A DNA stretch of 64,000 nucleotides, from the NCBI GenBank assembly GCA_015863185.1, contig JACBXP010000001.1, positions 124,001-188,000 on the forward strand. Direction: 5' to 3'. The notes under the pieces are model-generated. The model had not been told where the DNA came from and ran no database searches. It saw only the letters and a program-made list of their open reading frames with translations. This DNA is from Aerococcaceae bacterium DSM 111020. GTDB taxonomy: Bacteria > Bacillota > Bacilli > Lactobacillales > Aerococcaceae. The position numbers and the translations under genes were made by a program. Every line of letters starts with the position of its first letter. The first letter of the stretch is position 1. Positions 47,395-56,582 of the stretch are shown one piece after another.

Positions 47395-49236
47395 ATGAAA
47401 TTTTCAAGAGAAAGTCGTCAAAATGCTATCCGACGGATGCAAGACCGTGAATTAGATCTATTAATCATCGGAGGGGGAATTACAGGTGCAGGAGTGGCCT
47501 TACAAGCAGCTGCTTCTGGTTTAGAGACTGGTCTTATTGAAATGCAAGACTTTGCTGAAGGAACCTCTAGCCGCTCCACTAAATTAGTGCATGGGGGCAT
47601 CCGTTATTTGAAACACTTTGATGTCGAGGTTGTTTCTGATACTGTTCAAGAGCGTGCGGTAGTGCAACAAATTGCGCCACATATTCCTAAACCGGATCCT
47701 ATGATTTTACCGATTTATGATGAACCAGGTGCGACGTTTAATATGTTTCGATTAAAAGTTGCAATGGACCTCTATGATTTATTAGCAGGGGTTCAGACTA
47801 CCTCCTATGCCAATCAAGTCTTAAGTGCTGATGAAGTTCTTTCTGAAGTACCTGGATTAAAGAAAGAAGGACTTCAAGGTGGTGGACGCTATTTAGACTT
47901 TAATAATAGTGATATTCGCTTAGTGATTGAAAATATTAAACGTGCTCATTATGACGGTGCCTTAATCGCGAGTCGGGTCGAAGCAATTGGTTATACCTAT
48001 GATGAAGCAGGTAAAATTAATGGTGTCCAGGCTAAAGATCGTTTAACGGATGAAGAATTCGAGATTAAAGCACGGATCGTCATTAATACGACAGGTCCAT
48101 GGTCTGATGAAACGAGAAACTTAGACCGTGAAGGTGAGGAAGAAATTCGACAAATGCGACCAACAAAAGGAGTGCATTTAGTCATTGATGCAGCTAAATT
48201 AAAAGTGCCTAATCCTATATATTTTGACAGTGGACATAATGATGGCCGGATGATATTTGTGATTCCACGTGAAGATAAAACATATTTTGGAACAACGGAT
48301 ACGGATTATCAAGGAGACTTAAAACATCCGCAAGTCACTCAGGATGATGTTGATTATTTATTGAGTGCGGTCAATGGACGCTTCCCTGATGCTAAGATTG
48401 AATTATCTGATATCGAATCCTCTTGGGCAGGCTTACGTCCTCTTCTCGCAGGAAACTCTTCTTCAGATTATAATGGTGGGGATAGCGGTAAATTAACCGA
48501 CGAAAGTTTTGATCAACTCATTGATTCTGTTCAAGGTTACTTGAATAAAGAACAGAGCCGAGACGAAGTAGAAGGTGTTGTAGCAAATCTAGAAGGAAGC
48601 TTATCAGAGCAAAATCTCGATCCTTCGGAAGTGTCACGTGGCTCAAGTTTAGATATTGATGATAATGGTTTAATTAATCTTGCGGGTGGTAAGATAACAG
48701 ACTATCGTAAAATGGCAGCAGGGGCTCTAGCTAAAATTATAGAAATATTAGCGGAAAAATTTGATCGTCATTTCCGGGCAGTCAATTCTCGAACTTATCC
48801 AGTATCTGGAGGAGAATTGAATCCAGATAATATCGAACGTGAATTTGAAGCTTATGCGCAAATTGGAGTGAGCCAAGGATTGAAAGCAGATGAAGCTTAT
48901 GAAATTGCATCACTATACGGTTCGAATGCACCAAAAGTATTCCAATTAGTCGGTCAATTCGAACAAGATGAACGTTTAACATTGAAAGAAAATTTAATGT
49001 TAATGTATGCAATAGACTTTGAAATGACATTGACGCCGATTGATTATTTCCTTCGTCGAACAAATTATCTATTATTTAAACGTGATGAAGTCGATGCATT
49101 AGTCGAACCTGTTCTTGATATTATGGCACAAGAATATGATTGGTCAGAAGAAGAACGTGCTAAACAAGCTGAACAATTACAAGCAGTGCTTGATGAAAAT
49201 GATTTAATTGATTTAAAAGAAGGAAATGAGGAATAA
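47395..49236 (+). CDS. glpO: alpha-glycerophosphate oxidase
   Basis: A 613-residue FAD enzyme that oxidises glycerol-3-phosphate with O2 to dihydroxyacetone phosphate and H2O2. The FAD motif is LLIIGGGITGAGVALQAA, followed by GTSSRSTKLVHGGIRYLK. It has the extra segment of about 50 residues (around 365-420, DSVQGYLNKEQSRDEVEGV) typical of GlpO and absent in the quinone-linked GlpD, which supports oxidase rather than dehydrogenase activity. It follows glpK after 21 bases and precedes glpF by two bases. Its H2O2 output is relevant to the glutathione reductase at 56566. Confidence 0.92.
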   Translation: MKFSRESRQNAIRRMQDRELDLLIIGGGITGAGVALQAAASGLETGLIEMQDFAEGTSSRSTKLVHGGIRYLKHFDVEVVSDTVQERAVVQQIAPHIPKPDPMILPIYDEPGATFNMFRLKVAMDLYDLLAGVQTTSYANQVLSADEVLSEVPGLKKEGLQGGGRYLDFNNSDIRLVIENIKRAHYDGALIASRVEAIGYTYDEAGKINGVQAKDRLTDEEFEIKARIVINTTGPWSDETRNLDREGEEEIRQMRPTKGVHLVIDAAKLKVPNPIYFDSGHNDGRMIFVIPREDKTYFGTTDTDYQGDLKHPQVTQDDVDYLLSAVNGRFPDAKIELSDIESSWAGLRPLLAGNSSSDYNGGDSGKLTDESFDQLIDSVQGYLNKEQSRDEVEGVVANLEGSLSEQNLDPSEVSRGSSLDIDDNGLINLAGGKITDYRKMAAGALAKIIEILAEKFDRHFRAVNSRTYPVSGGELNPDNIEREFEAYAQIGVSQGLKADEAYEIASLYGSNAPKVFQLVGQFEQDERLTLKENLMLMYAIDFEMTLTPIDYFLRRTNYLLFKRDEVDALVEPVLDIMAQEYDWSEEERAKQAEQLQAVLDENDLIDLKEGNEE

Positions 49237-49238
49237 TC

Positions 49239-49952
49239 ATGACAATCGATGTAATTGGAGAATTTATTGGAACATTACTGCTTATTTTTCTAGGTGACGG
49301 GGTTGTGGCCAATGTCAGTTTAAGACATTCTAAAGGAGAAAATGCTGGCTGGGTAGCGATTGCGATGGGATGGGGCTTTGCAGTTGGTGTGGCAGCATAT
49401 GCTACAGGACATTTAGGGCCTGCCCACTTGAACCCGGCAGTTAGCTTAGCATTTGCAATAAGTGGTGACATTACTTGGCTTGTTTTCATGAAATATGTGA
49501 TTGCCCAAATGCTCGGCGGACTATTGGGTGCGATTCTGGTGTGGGTTATGTACCGACCACACTTTGAAGAAACAGAAGACCCAGCGACGATTCTTGGTGT
49601 ATTTGCCACAGGGCCAGCGATTCGTTCCTATGGCGATAATTTTATCAGTGAAGTTCTTGGAACATTTGTCCTTGTGTTTGGCATTATGGCTTTTGGGTAT
49701 ACAGAGATGGCACCAGGATTTGGAACCACAGTCGTTGCGATGTTGATCATGAGTATCGGTTTATCCCTAGGAGGTCCAACCGGTTATGCAATCAATCCTG
49801 CGCGTGACTTAGCTCCTCGTATCGTGCATGCTATTTTACCGATCACTCATAAAGGAGATAGTGATTGGGGATATAGTTGGATTCCGATAGTAGGGCCACT
49901 TGTAGGTGGTATTATTGCTGCGTTGATTATCAGTTGGATTCCAGTAGTATAA
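49239..49952 (+). CDS. glpF: glycerol uptake facilitator (aquaglyceroporin)
   Basis: A 237-residue membrane channel of the MIP family with six helices. The two half-helix motifs are AHLNPAVSLAFA and YAINPARDLAPR; aspartate after NPAR is the mark of glycerol facilitators rather than water-only aquaporins. It lets glycerol enter by diffusion, to be trapped by GlpK and oxidised by GlpO, so the operon encodes the complete entry route. A strong bidirectional terminator follows. Confidence 0.94.
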   Translation: MTIDVIGEFIGTLLLIFLGDGVVANVSLRHSKGENAGWVAIAMGWGFAVGVAAYATGHLGPAHLNPAVSLAFAISGDITWLVFMKYVIAQMLGGLLGAILVWVMYRPHFEETEDPATILGVFATGPAIRSYGDNFISEVLGTFVLVFGIMAFGYTEMAPGFGTTVVAMLIMSIGLSLGGPTGYAINPARDLAPRIVHAILPITHKGDSDWGYSWIPIVGPLVGGIIAALIISWIPVV

Positions 49953-49976
49953 TATGCATTAACTTTTTATCAATGT

Positions 49977-50016
49977 AAAAAACATTCGTCGGATATTATA
50001 TCTGACGAATGTTTTT
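49977..50016. terminator. bidirectional intrinsic terminator between glpF and uvrC
   Basis: AAAAACATTCGTC pairs perfectly with GACGAATGTTTTT, with extra pairing inside (GGATA/TATCT), giving A and T runs on either side. It serves both convergent genes. Confidence 0.92.
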
Positions 50017-50023
50017 CTGTATA

Positions 50024-51835
50024 TTATTTAACTTTAGCGAATTCTTCTGACATCGCTTCCTTGACACGTTCTGCAGTAGGGCGTGGAATGCCAAGATCAG
50101 TAATTTCTTCAATTTTTGCTTCATGAATACGTTTCAGCGATTTAAAATGCTTGAGCAGTTTTGTTCGCGTCTTTGGACCGACTCCAGGAATTTTATCTAA
50201 TATGGAGCCAAAGGTTAATTTACTACGAACATTTCGATGATAACTGATAGCATAACGGTGGACTTCTTCTTGAATGCGTTGAATAAGATGAAAGGCTTGG
50301 CTTCTGGGATCCACATCAACAATTTCTTCCGTGTAGCCATCCATTAGCGCCGCTGTTTTATGTTGGTCATTTTTGACCATACCAGCAACTGGAATCGCAA
50401 TACCTAGTTCATTCTCCAAGACGTCTCGTGCAGCACGAATTTGGATTTTTCCGCCATCCATTAGAATTAAGTCAGGAAGAGGCTTTTCTTCACGCAATAA
50501 TCGCGTATAACGGCGGCGAATCACTTCTTGTGTGGATGCGAATTCATCGGCTCCTTCTACTGTTTTAATTTTAAATTTTCGGTAACTTTTACGGTCTGGC
50601 TTACCATGCCGGTAGACCACCATTCCAGAAACAGCATTGCTTCCTTGGATATTGGAATGGTCAAAGGATTCAATATAGTCAGCTCGGGGAATATTTAATA
50701 ACTCTGCCAATTCATCCACCGCAAGAATAGTTTTCTTCTCACTCATCTCGATGAGACGGAAATGTTCATCTAACGAGATTTTACTGTTTTTTTCGCAGAG
50801 TTCGAGCATGCTTCTTTTTTTCCCTCGTAGAGGCGTTACAACGGAAATATTTAGGAAATCTGTTAATAAACTTTTATCCACATCGCTAGGGACAAGTAAT
50901 TGTTTTGGTTTAATTTGTGCTTGTTCTTGATAAAAACGAGCAATGAGAGTTGTGACTTCATCCTCTGGATTACCATAGCTGGGTTCCACGATGGCTTTGC
51001 GCTTCAAGATAGAACCTTGACGTAACATAAACACTTGCACAGAAATCCAGCCACGATCTAGTGTGTAAGCAATCACGTCCGTATTATCATAATCTTTACT
51101 CATAATATTTTGACGCTCAACAGTTGTATTGATGTAATCAATTTGATCGCGGTAATCCGCCGCCATTTCAAAGTCTAATTTTTCCGCGGCCTTTTCCATT
51201 TTTTGGGTGAGTGATTGTTTAACTTCTTGGGTGTCTCCATTGAAAAAACGCTCAATTTGAGCAATGTTTTGTTGATATTCTTCACGAGGGACTTCATGAT
51301 CACAAGGCCCAATGCACTGGCCGAGATGGTAGTAGAAACAGGCTCTTTTTTCATTTTTTGGACAGTGACGTAACGGATATGCCTTCGTTAAAACTTGTTG
51401 TGTATTGGTAGCTGCAAACACATTGGGAAAAGGACCAAAGTATTTTCCGCCATCTTTTTTAACTTCATTGGTAATAATTAATTGGGGATCCCGTTCATTG
51501 GTGATTTTTAAATAAGGATACATCGTCCCATCTTTCAATTTAATATTGTATTGAGGACGGTATTTTTGGATGAGATTAATTTCAAGAATTAATGCTTCCT
51601 TATTACTATTGGTAATTATTGTTTCAAAATGAGTGATTTCAGACACCAATTTGGTGGTTTTTGTATCATGTGCGCCACGGAAATAAGAGCGAACACGATT
51701 TTTTAAGTTTTTTGCTTTACCAACATAAATAATCTGATCATGCTTGTCTTTCATCAGATAACAACCAGGAAGATCGGGGAGTAATTTTAAATGTTGTTCG
51801 ATATTTTGTTTGATTTTTTGACGTTCACTAGTCAA
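50024..51835 (-). CDS. uvrC: excinuclease ABC subunit C
   Basis: The nuclease subunit (603 residues) of nucleotide excision repair; it makes both cuts around a lesion found by UvrAB. Order: GIY-YIG domain (LPGCYLMKDKHDQIIYVGKA), a UVR helical pair (KLDFEMAADYRDQIDYI), the RNase H-like domain with DHSNIQGSNAVSGMVVY and ILMDGGKIQI, and C-terminal helix-hairpin-helix motifs (LDKIPGVGPKTRTKLL). The start is TTG, preceded by AAAGGAG at 8 bases. Divergent from the M3 peptidase gene. Confidence 0.95.
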   Translation of the reverse strand: MTSERQKIKQNIEQHLKLLPDLPGCYLMKDKHDQIIYVGKAKNLKNRVRSYFRGAHDTKTTKLVSEITHFETIITNSNKEALILEINLIQKYRPQYNIKLKDGTMYPYLKITNERDPQLIITNEVKKDGGKYFGPFPNVFAATNTQQVLTKAYPLRHCPKNEKRACFYYHLGQCIGPCDHEVPREEYQQNIAQIERFFNGDTQEVKQSLTQKMEKAAEKLDFEMAADYRDQIDYINTTVERQNIMSKDYDNTDVIAYTLDRGWISVQVFMLRQGSILKRKAIVEPSYGNPEDEVTTLIARFYQEQAQIKPKQLLVPSDVDKSLLTDFLNISVVTPLRGKKRSMLELCEKNSKISLDEHFRLIEMSEKKTILAVDELAELLNIPRADYIESFDHSNIQGSNAVSGMVVYRHGKPDRKSYRKFKIKTVEGADEFASTQEVIRRRYTRLLREEKPLPDLILMDGGKIQIRAARDVLENELGIAIPVAGMVKNDQHKTAALMDGYTEEIVDVDPRSQAFHLIQRIQEEVHRYAISYHRNVRSKLTFGSILDKIPGVGPKTRTKLLKHFKSLKRIHEAKIEEITDLGIPRPTAERVKEAMSEEFAKVK

Positions 51836-51905
51836 ATCTTTCGCTCCTTTACTTAAATTTTATTATTTATTTAGGTTTGTAAACACTTGTTTTCTTATCT
51901 TATCT

Positions 51906-51935
51906 ATTATAGCAAAAAATTGATTAAAAAGTTAA
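51906..51935 (-). promoter_or_regulatory. promoter of uvrC
   Basis: On the minus strand, TTAACT (51930-51935) and TATAAT (51906-51911) are spaced by 18 bases, and TGC just before TATAAT makes an extended -10. The start codon is about 70 bases downstream. Confidence 0.65.
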
Positions 51936-51938
51936 CAA

Positions 51939-51960
51939 TGTGTTCGCGTTGTGTTCGCCT
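51939..51960. repeat. tandem 11-base repeat between the divergent promoters
   Basis: Two copies of TGTGTTCGC lie 11 bases apart (starts 51939 and 51950), directly upstream of the uvrC -35. One-turn spacing suits binding of a protein dimer; it does not fit the LexA/DinR box. Confidence 0.4.
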
Positions 51961-52014
51961 CAACAATTAAAATGATTAATTTAATCGTCCCTGTCTCGAA
52001 ACAAGGTTGCTCTA

Positions 52015-52023
52015 TGCTATAAT
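52015..52023 (+). promoter_or_regulatory. extended -10 promoter of the M3 peptidase gene
   Basis: TGCTATAAT, an extended -10, lies about 33 bases before the start codon. No good -35 is visible. Confidence 0.55.
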
Positions 52024-52055
52024 TGAGTTATCAGATTAGAAGGTGAGTGATTGCA

Positions 52056-53756
52056 GTGCAATTCAATGAATTTCCATACCGACGTATTGATATTGAACAG
52101 ACAAAACAACAGTTTAACGATTTAAATTCTCAATTAAAACAAGTTGATAATTCTGAAGATGCTTTAAAGATTATTCAGGATATTCAACAATTACAAGCAA
52201 CCATTGATACAAATGAAACATTGGTAAGTATTCGACATTCTTTAGATACAGAAGATTCATTTTATGAAGCGGAGACAGCATTCTGGGATGAATATCGTCC
52301 AATTATTGAAGAATGGATGAATGATTATTATCGAATTGTGTTGGATTTGCCTTTTAGAGAAGCGCTAGAAGAAGAATTGTCTACAACATTTTTCAAATTA
52401 ATTGAATTACAATTACAAGTTTTCTCTCCAGAAATTATCCCGCAATTACAACGAGAAAATCAATTAATTACGAAATATAATCAACTGATAGCTTCAGCAA
52501 AAATTGAGTTTCAAGGAGAAATTTATAATCTCCCAAGTATGACACCATTTATCGAAAGTCAAGACCGTTCAGTGAGAAAGGCAGCTCAAGAAGCGATGAC
52601 TGAGTTCTTCCGGGATCATTTAGATGATTTTGATCAGATATATGATGAAATGGTGCAAGTTCGTGATAAGATGGCACGAACACTTGGCTTTAATAATTAT
52701 ACAGAAATGGGATATGCTCGGATGTCTCGTTTAGATTATAATCGCCAGGATGTTGAAGGATATCGTGAAGCAGTATTAGAGCATATTGTGCCTCTGGTTC
52801 AAGAAATGTATGATGCACAAGCAAAACGATTAGATCTAGATACCTTATATTATTATGATTTACCTGTTAGCTTCAAAACAGGAAATGCTAAGCCTATGGG
52901 TGATGCAGAGCAATTGACTCAAATTGCGTCTCATATGTATCATGAGATGTCTCCTGAAACAGCTGAATTCTTTGAATTCATGACCGGACATCATTTGATG
53001 GACTTAGAAGCGAAACCAGGAAAACAAAGTGGCGGATACTGTACTTATTTACCAGATTTTAAATCGCCATTTATTTTTGCGAATTTCAATGGAACATCTG
53101 GCGACGTAGATGTGTTAACGCATGAGGTGGGACATGCTTTCCAAATTTATCAATCACGTTGGATCACAACGCCTGAAGTTATTTGGCCTACATATGAGAC
53201 TTGTGAGATTCATTCTATGTCGATGGAATTCTTTGCTTGGCCATGGATGGAACAATTCTTTGGCGATGCAAGTGAAAAATATAAATATGATCATTTGAGT
53301 GAAGCAGTGAAATTCTTACCTTACGGTGTATTAGTTGATCATTTCCAACATGAAGTTTATGACCATCCTGAATGGACTCCTGAGGAAAGAAGACAAACTT
53401 GGCGACGATTGGAAAAAACCTATCTACCTTGGAAGGATTATGCGGACAATGAGTTATTAGAGTCGGGTGTGTATTGGTTCAGACAAGGCCATATCTTCTC
53501 ATCCCCATTCTATTATATCGATTATACTTTAGCACAAATATGTGCATTACAATTCTTCCAAAAAATTAATAGTGGGGCGATTAATGAATCCTGGGCAGAT
53601 TATTTACGTATTTGTCGACTCGGTGGGACAGAAACATTCTTATCTGTTGTTGAAAAAGCGAATTTGACCTCGCCGTTTGAACCCAATATCCTAGCGACTA
53701 TTTCAGAAACGGTAAAAAATTATTTACAGTCAGTTGATACGTCTGCGTTTCAATAA
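52056..53756 (+). CDS. M3-family oligoendopeptidase (PepF-like)
   Basis: A zinc metallopeptidase of about 567 residues that cuts short peptides in the cytoplasm. The zinc motif is VLTHEVGHAFQIYQ (HExxH, about residue 356), and the third ligand is the glutamate in YETCEIHSMSMEFFAWP. GFNNYTEMGYARMSRLDY is a typical M3 stretch. I chose GTG 52056 because AAGGTGAG lies 9 bases before it, whereas an in-frame GTG at 52047 overlaps that site. It precedes a Gfo/Idh/MocA oxidoreductase gene by 13 bases and likely leads an operon through to gor. Confidence 0.88.
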   Translation: MQFNEFPYRRIDIEQTKQQFNDLNSQLKQVDNSEDALKIIQDIQQLQATIDTNETLVSIRHSLDTEDSFYEAETAFWDEYRPIIEEWMNDYYRIVLDLPFREALEEELSTTFFKLIELQLQVFSPEIIPQLQRENQLITKYNQLIASAKIEFQGEIYNLPSMTPFIESQDRSVRKAAQEAMTEFFRDHLDDFDQIYDEMVQVRDKMARTLGFNNYTEMGYARMSRLDYNRQDVEGYREAVLEHIVPLVQEMYDAQAKRLDLDTLYYYDLPVSFKTGNAKPMGDAEQLTQIASHMYHEMSPETAEFFEFMTGHHLMDLEAKPGKQSGGYCTYLPDFKSPFIFANFNGTSGDVDVLTHEVGHAFQIYQSRWITTPEVIWPTYETCEIHSMSMEFFAWPWMEQFFGDASEKYKYDHLSEAVKFLPYGVLVDHFQHEVYDHPEWTPEERRQTWRRLEKTYLPWKDYADNELLESGVYWFRQGHIFSSPFYYIDYTLAQICALQFFQKINSGAINESWADYLRICRLGGTETFLSVVEKANLTSPFEPNILATISETVKNYLQSVDTSAFQ

Positions 53757-53769
53757 TTAGGAGGAAACA

Positions 53770-54813
53770 ATGATTAATATAGGAACGATTGGTACATCTT
53801 GGATTACGGAGGAGTTTCTCCGTGCCGCTCAATTAACAAATTTATATCACTTACAAGGGGTGTATTCACGTTCGGCAGATTCGGGAAAAGATCTAGCAAC
53901 AGTATTCAATGCCAATTATTATACAGATGAACTCAATAATTTATTATTTGATCCAGATATTGATGCCATCTATATCGCTAGTCCGAATGCTTTACACTAC
54001 CAACAAGCTCGTCGTGCCATTCAAGCAGGAAAACATGTCATTATTGAAAAACCAATGACATCCTCTGTTAAACAATGGAATGCATTGCATGACTTAGCAA
54101 ATGAAAAGAATGTGTTTGTTTTCGAGGGTGCTCATCACATCCATAATCGCAATTATCAACGTTTAAGACAAATTGTTCGCAAAAAAATGGATGAAAAAAC
54201 ACAACCTTTTTTTGGAGCCAATCTTAATATAGGACAATATTCTTCAAGATATTTGCGTTATTTAGATGATATGGAACGGGGTAAAAAAGGGCCGAATGTG
54301 TTCTCATTGGAGATGTCAGGTGGTACTTTGATGGATTTAGGTGTTTATCCGATTTATGTAGCGATGGATTTATTTGGGACTCCGTCATCTGTCCGTTATT
54401 TAACCCAAAAAGGTCCAAATGGTATCGATTTATTTGGACATGTTCATCTCACTTACCCTGATTTCTTTGTCAATATATTTATCTCTAAAGCTGTTCATTC
54501 AGAATTAAATAGTGAGATTTATATTGATGATGAAACACTCGTAGTACATGATATATCACGCATTTCACGGGTTGATTTAATCAATATGACAGGAGATCAA
54601 GCGACTTTAATTGATTACAAGCCTGAAAGTCCACTGTATGATGAACTGATTAACTTTGCTGAAATAATGGAAAATCCTGATGATCAACATACACAATTGA
54701 TGTATGAGTATTGGAAACAATTGAGCTTACAAGTCGCACAGACGATGGAGCTGCTGCGTCGTTCAGCAGATTTATCCATCAAAAAAGAATTAGATGAGGG
54801 AATCGATGATTAA
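53770..54813 (+). CDS. Gfo/Idh/MocA-family oxidoreductase
   Basis: A 347-residue NAD(P)-dependent oxidoreductase. The Rossmann start INIGTIGTSWITEEFL and the family motif GKHVIIEKPMTS hold the cofactor site and catalytic lysine. The C-terminal domain starts with SGGTLMDLGVYPIY, where the conserved histidine of many members is replaced by valine or tyrosine (DLGVYP, a form common in this branch). Such enzymes act on sugars or related polyols; the substrate cannot be inferred. The last 8 bases overlap the next gene, the DEAD-box helicase. Confidence 0.8.
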   Translation: MINIGTIGTSWITEEFLRAAQLTNLYHLQGVYSRSADSGKDLATVFNANYYTDELNNLLFDPDIDAIYIASPNALHYQQARRAIQAGKHVIIEKPMTSSVKQWNALHDLANEKNVFVFEGAHHIHNRNYQRLRQIVRKKMDEKTQPFFGANLNIGQYSSRYLRYLDDMERGKKGPNVFSLEMSGGTLMDLGVYPIYVAMDLFGTPSSVRYLTQKGPNGIDLFGHVHLTYPDFFVNIFISKAVHSELNSEIYIDDETLVVHDISRISRVDLINMTGDQATLIDYKPESPLYDELINFAEIMENPDDQHTQLMYEYWKQLSLQVAQTMELLRRSADLSIKKELDEGIDD

Positions 54814-56002
54814 TCAATTAAGTCATTCTTTGCAAAAGAAATGGCAGCAACAAAACTTTGAACAAATGACGCCGATACAGAAGGCTTTATTTGACCCCAT
54901 GATGCAAGGAAAATCCATTATTGCACATTCCCCGACTGGAACTGGGAAAACATTGGCATATTTATTGCCAATTATTCAAAAGACCGAAGCAACAAAGGAA
55001 TTACAAGCGATTGTCTTTGCTCCAAGTCAAGAATTAGCAAAACAAATCTATGATGTTGCGTTAGAGTGGACTCAAGAAACGCCCCTAACGGTACAAATGA
55101 TTATTGGTGGCGCAAATATGAATCGACAAGTCGATGATTTAAAGGCAAAGCCAGAGATAATTATAGCGACTCCAGGACGATTTTCAGAAGTATTGGCGCA
55201 AAGTAGAAAATTAAAGGTTCATACCGTGCAACGGGTGGTTTTTGATGAAGCAGATTATTTAGTTTTAGATGGAGACAATGATACACTAAGTTCGGTCATC
55301 TCCAGTATAACTAAACGATTGCTTCGGGATGTCGTTTATTTATTTATTAGTGCAACACCTTCTGATGCTTTAAATCAAGTGGCTAATCAATTAACAGATT
55401 CGTTGAAAGAGATTCAAGTGACGGATAGATTGGATACCGTGCAACATGTATATTTAGAAGTCACCAATCGAAAGAAAGACGATATGTTAAGACAATTGGC
55501 TCATATTGACGGTATGTATGGGATCATATTTTTTGAACAAATTCAACAAATCGAACAAGTGGCAGCTAAACTTCTATATCATGGTATTCCCATCAGTGTG
55601 TTACATGGAGATTTAAATAAAACAGAAAGAAAAATGGCTTTAACTTTATTTAGAGAAGGTAAAACTGTCTTTTTATTGACGACAGATATGGCGAGTCGTG
55701 GTATAGATGTTCCTGAAGTGGCCTGTGTGATTCATTATAACCGTGTCTGTGATAAAGAGACTTATGTTCATCGTTCTGGCCGGACCGGTCGAATGGGGCA
55801 TCCTGGTCTAGTACTGTCGTTAGTGAATCAACAGGAGTATCAAGAGCTGATTAAGATTCTAAACGACACTTATCCATTGGAAGAAGTGGGTCTCTATCAG
55901 GGGATGCTAATGTCTATTGACGACATGGAACAACTCAAAGTACAACGTTCTTCGCAACCAAAAGTTAAGAAAAAGCGTAAGAAGAAAAAGCGGAAATCAT
56001 AA
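54806..56002 (+). CDS. DEAD-box RNA helicase (second copy, CshB-like)
   Basis: A 398-residue RNA helicase: the Q motif MTPIQKALFDP, Walker A SPTGTGKTLAY, the DEAD box VFDEADYLVL, SAT in FISATPSD, and the C-terminal motifs ATDMASRGIDVP-like (TTDMASRGIDVP) and YVHRSGRTGRMGH. A lysine-rich tail (KKKRKKKKRKS) ends it. By size it resembles CshB, a cold- and RNA-decay-related helicase in Bacilli, but this is not certain. ATG 54806 follows GAGGG by five bases and is preferred to ATG 54794. It overlaps the oxidoreductase gene and a C39-like gene follows. Confidence 0.87.
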   Translation: MINQLSHSLQKKWQQQNFEQMTPIQKALFDPMMQGKSIIAHSPTGTGKTLAYLLPIIQKTEATKELQAIVFAPSQELAKQIYDVALEWTQETPLTVQMIIGGANMNRQVDDLKAKPEIIIATPGRFSEVLAQSRKLKVHTVQRVVFDEADYLVLDGDNDTLSSVISSITKRLLRDVVYLFISATPSDALNQVANQLTDSLKEIQVTDRLDTVQHVYLEVTNRKKDDMLRQLAHIDGMYGIIFFEQIQQIEQVAAKLLYHGIPISVLHGDLNKTERKMALTLFREGKTVFLLTTDMASRGIDVPEVACVIHYNRVCDKETYVHRSGRTGRMGHPGLVLSLVNQQEYQELIKILNDTYPLEEVGLYQGMLMSIDDMEQLKVQRSSQPKVKKKRKKKKRKS

Positions 56003-56027
56003 GTTCAGTCCAGTGAAGGAGGCTCTT

Positions 56028-56582
56028 ATTAAACAAATGAAGCAATCTATTCAATGGCACGGTATTCCCACAAAAGAGATGCGACCTTATCGTAAATATA
56101 TCAATCGAGAACACCCTGGATATTGTGGGACTTATGTGAGTGCGGTAATGATTCATTATATGGTGCAAAGTCAACGTCAATATTCATTATCAATGCCTCT
56201 CTTGCTTTCCGCATTGAAAGGTGTTGTTGATTTGCGACTACCATATATTGGAACCTATGCGAGAGATTTAGTTAGCGGGATGAATGAGCTATTGGATGAA
56301 GATATCTATCAAGCACATTGGCGGTATCATCATCGTGGCTTCATTCAAGAAAAATTAAATAATACTTCTCCATTACCCATTATTGTTGGAACCTTATCTT
56401 TGTTTGGGAGTTCGTATGGGAATCATTGGTTATTAGCTTATGCTTATGGTTACAATTCAGATGGGAAGCTTTATTACAAATGTTATGACAATCATGGAAA
56501 AATCGATGCGGTGATCCCCGCTTCGCAATTGGCCGTAATTGTGTGGCTAGAAAGGAAGGAACAGATTGACAAAAGAATTTGA
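56028..56582 (+). CDS. C39-like cysteine peptidase-fold protein with a doubtful start codon
   Basis: A protein of about 184 residues. Catalytic-type residues of the C39/papain-like fold are seen: C33 in HPGYCGTYVSAVMIHY, H133 in GNHWLLAYAYGY and D154/N155 in CYDNHGK (numbered from 56028). No signal peptide or membrane helix. The start is unclear: a perfect AAGGAGG (56016-56022) is followed after 5 bases by ATT 56028, a rare start codon, while the nearest ATG (56037) is 14 bases away; GTG 56013 overlaps the site. The gene sits between a DEAD-box helicase and gor, whose start it overlaps by 17 bases. Function unknown. Confidence 0.65.
   Translation: MKQMKQSIQWHGIPTKEMRPYRKYINREHPGYCGTYVSAVMIHYMVQSQRQYSLSMPLLLSALKGVVDLRLPYIGTYARDLVSGMNELLDEDIYQAHWRYHHRGFIQEKLNNTSPLPIIVGTLSLFGSSYGNHWLLAYAYGYNSDGKLYYKCYDNHGKIDAVIPASQLAVIVWLERKEQIDKRI

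Noticed and set aside
51936-51962. Possible LexA/DinR box upstream of uvrC
   Set aside because: The GTTCGC halves are in direct, not inverted, arrangement and no GAAC-N4-GTTC dyad is present.
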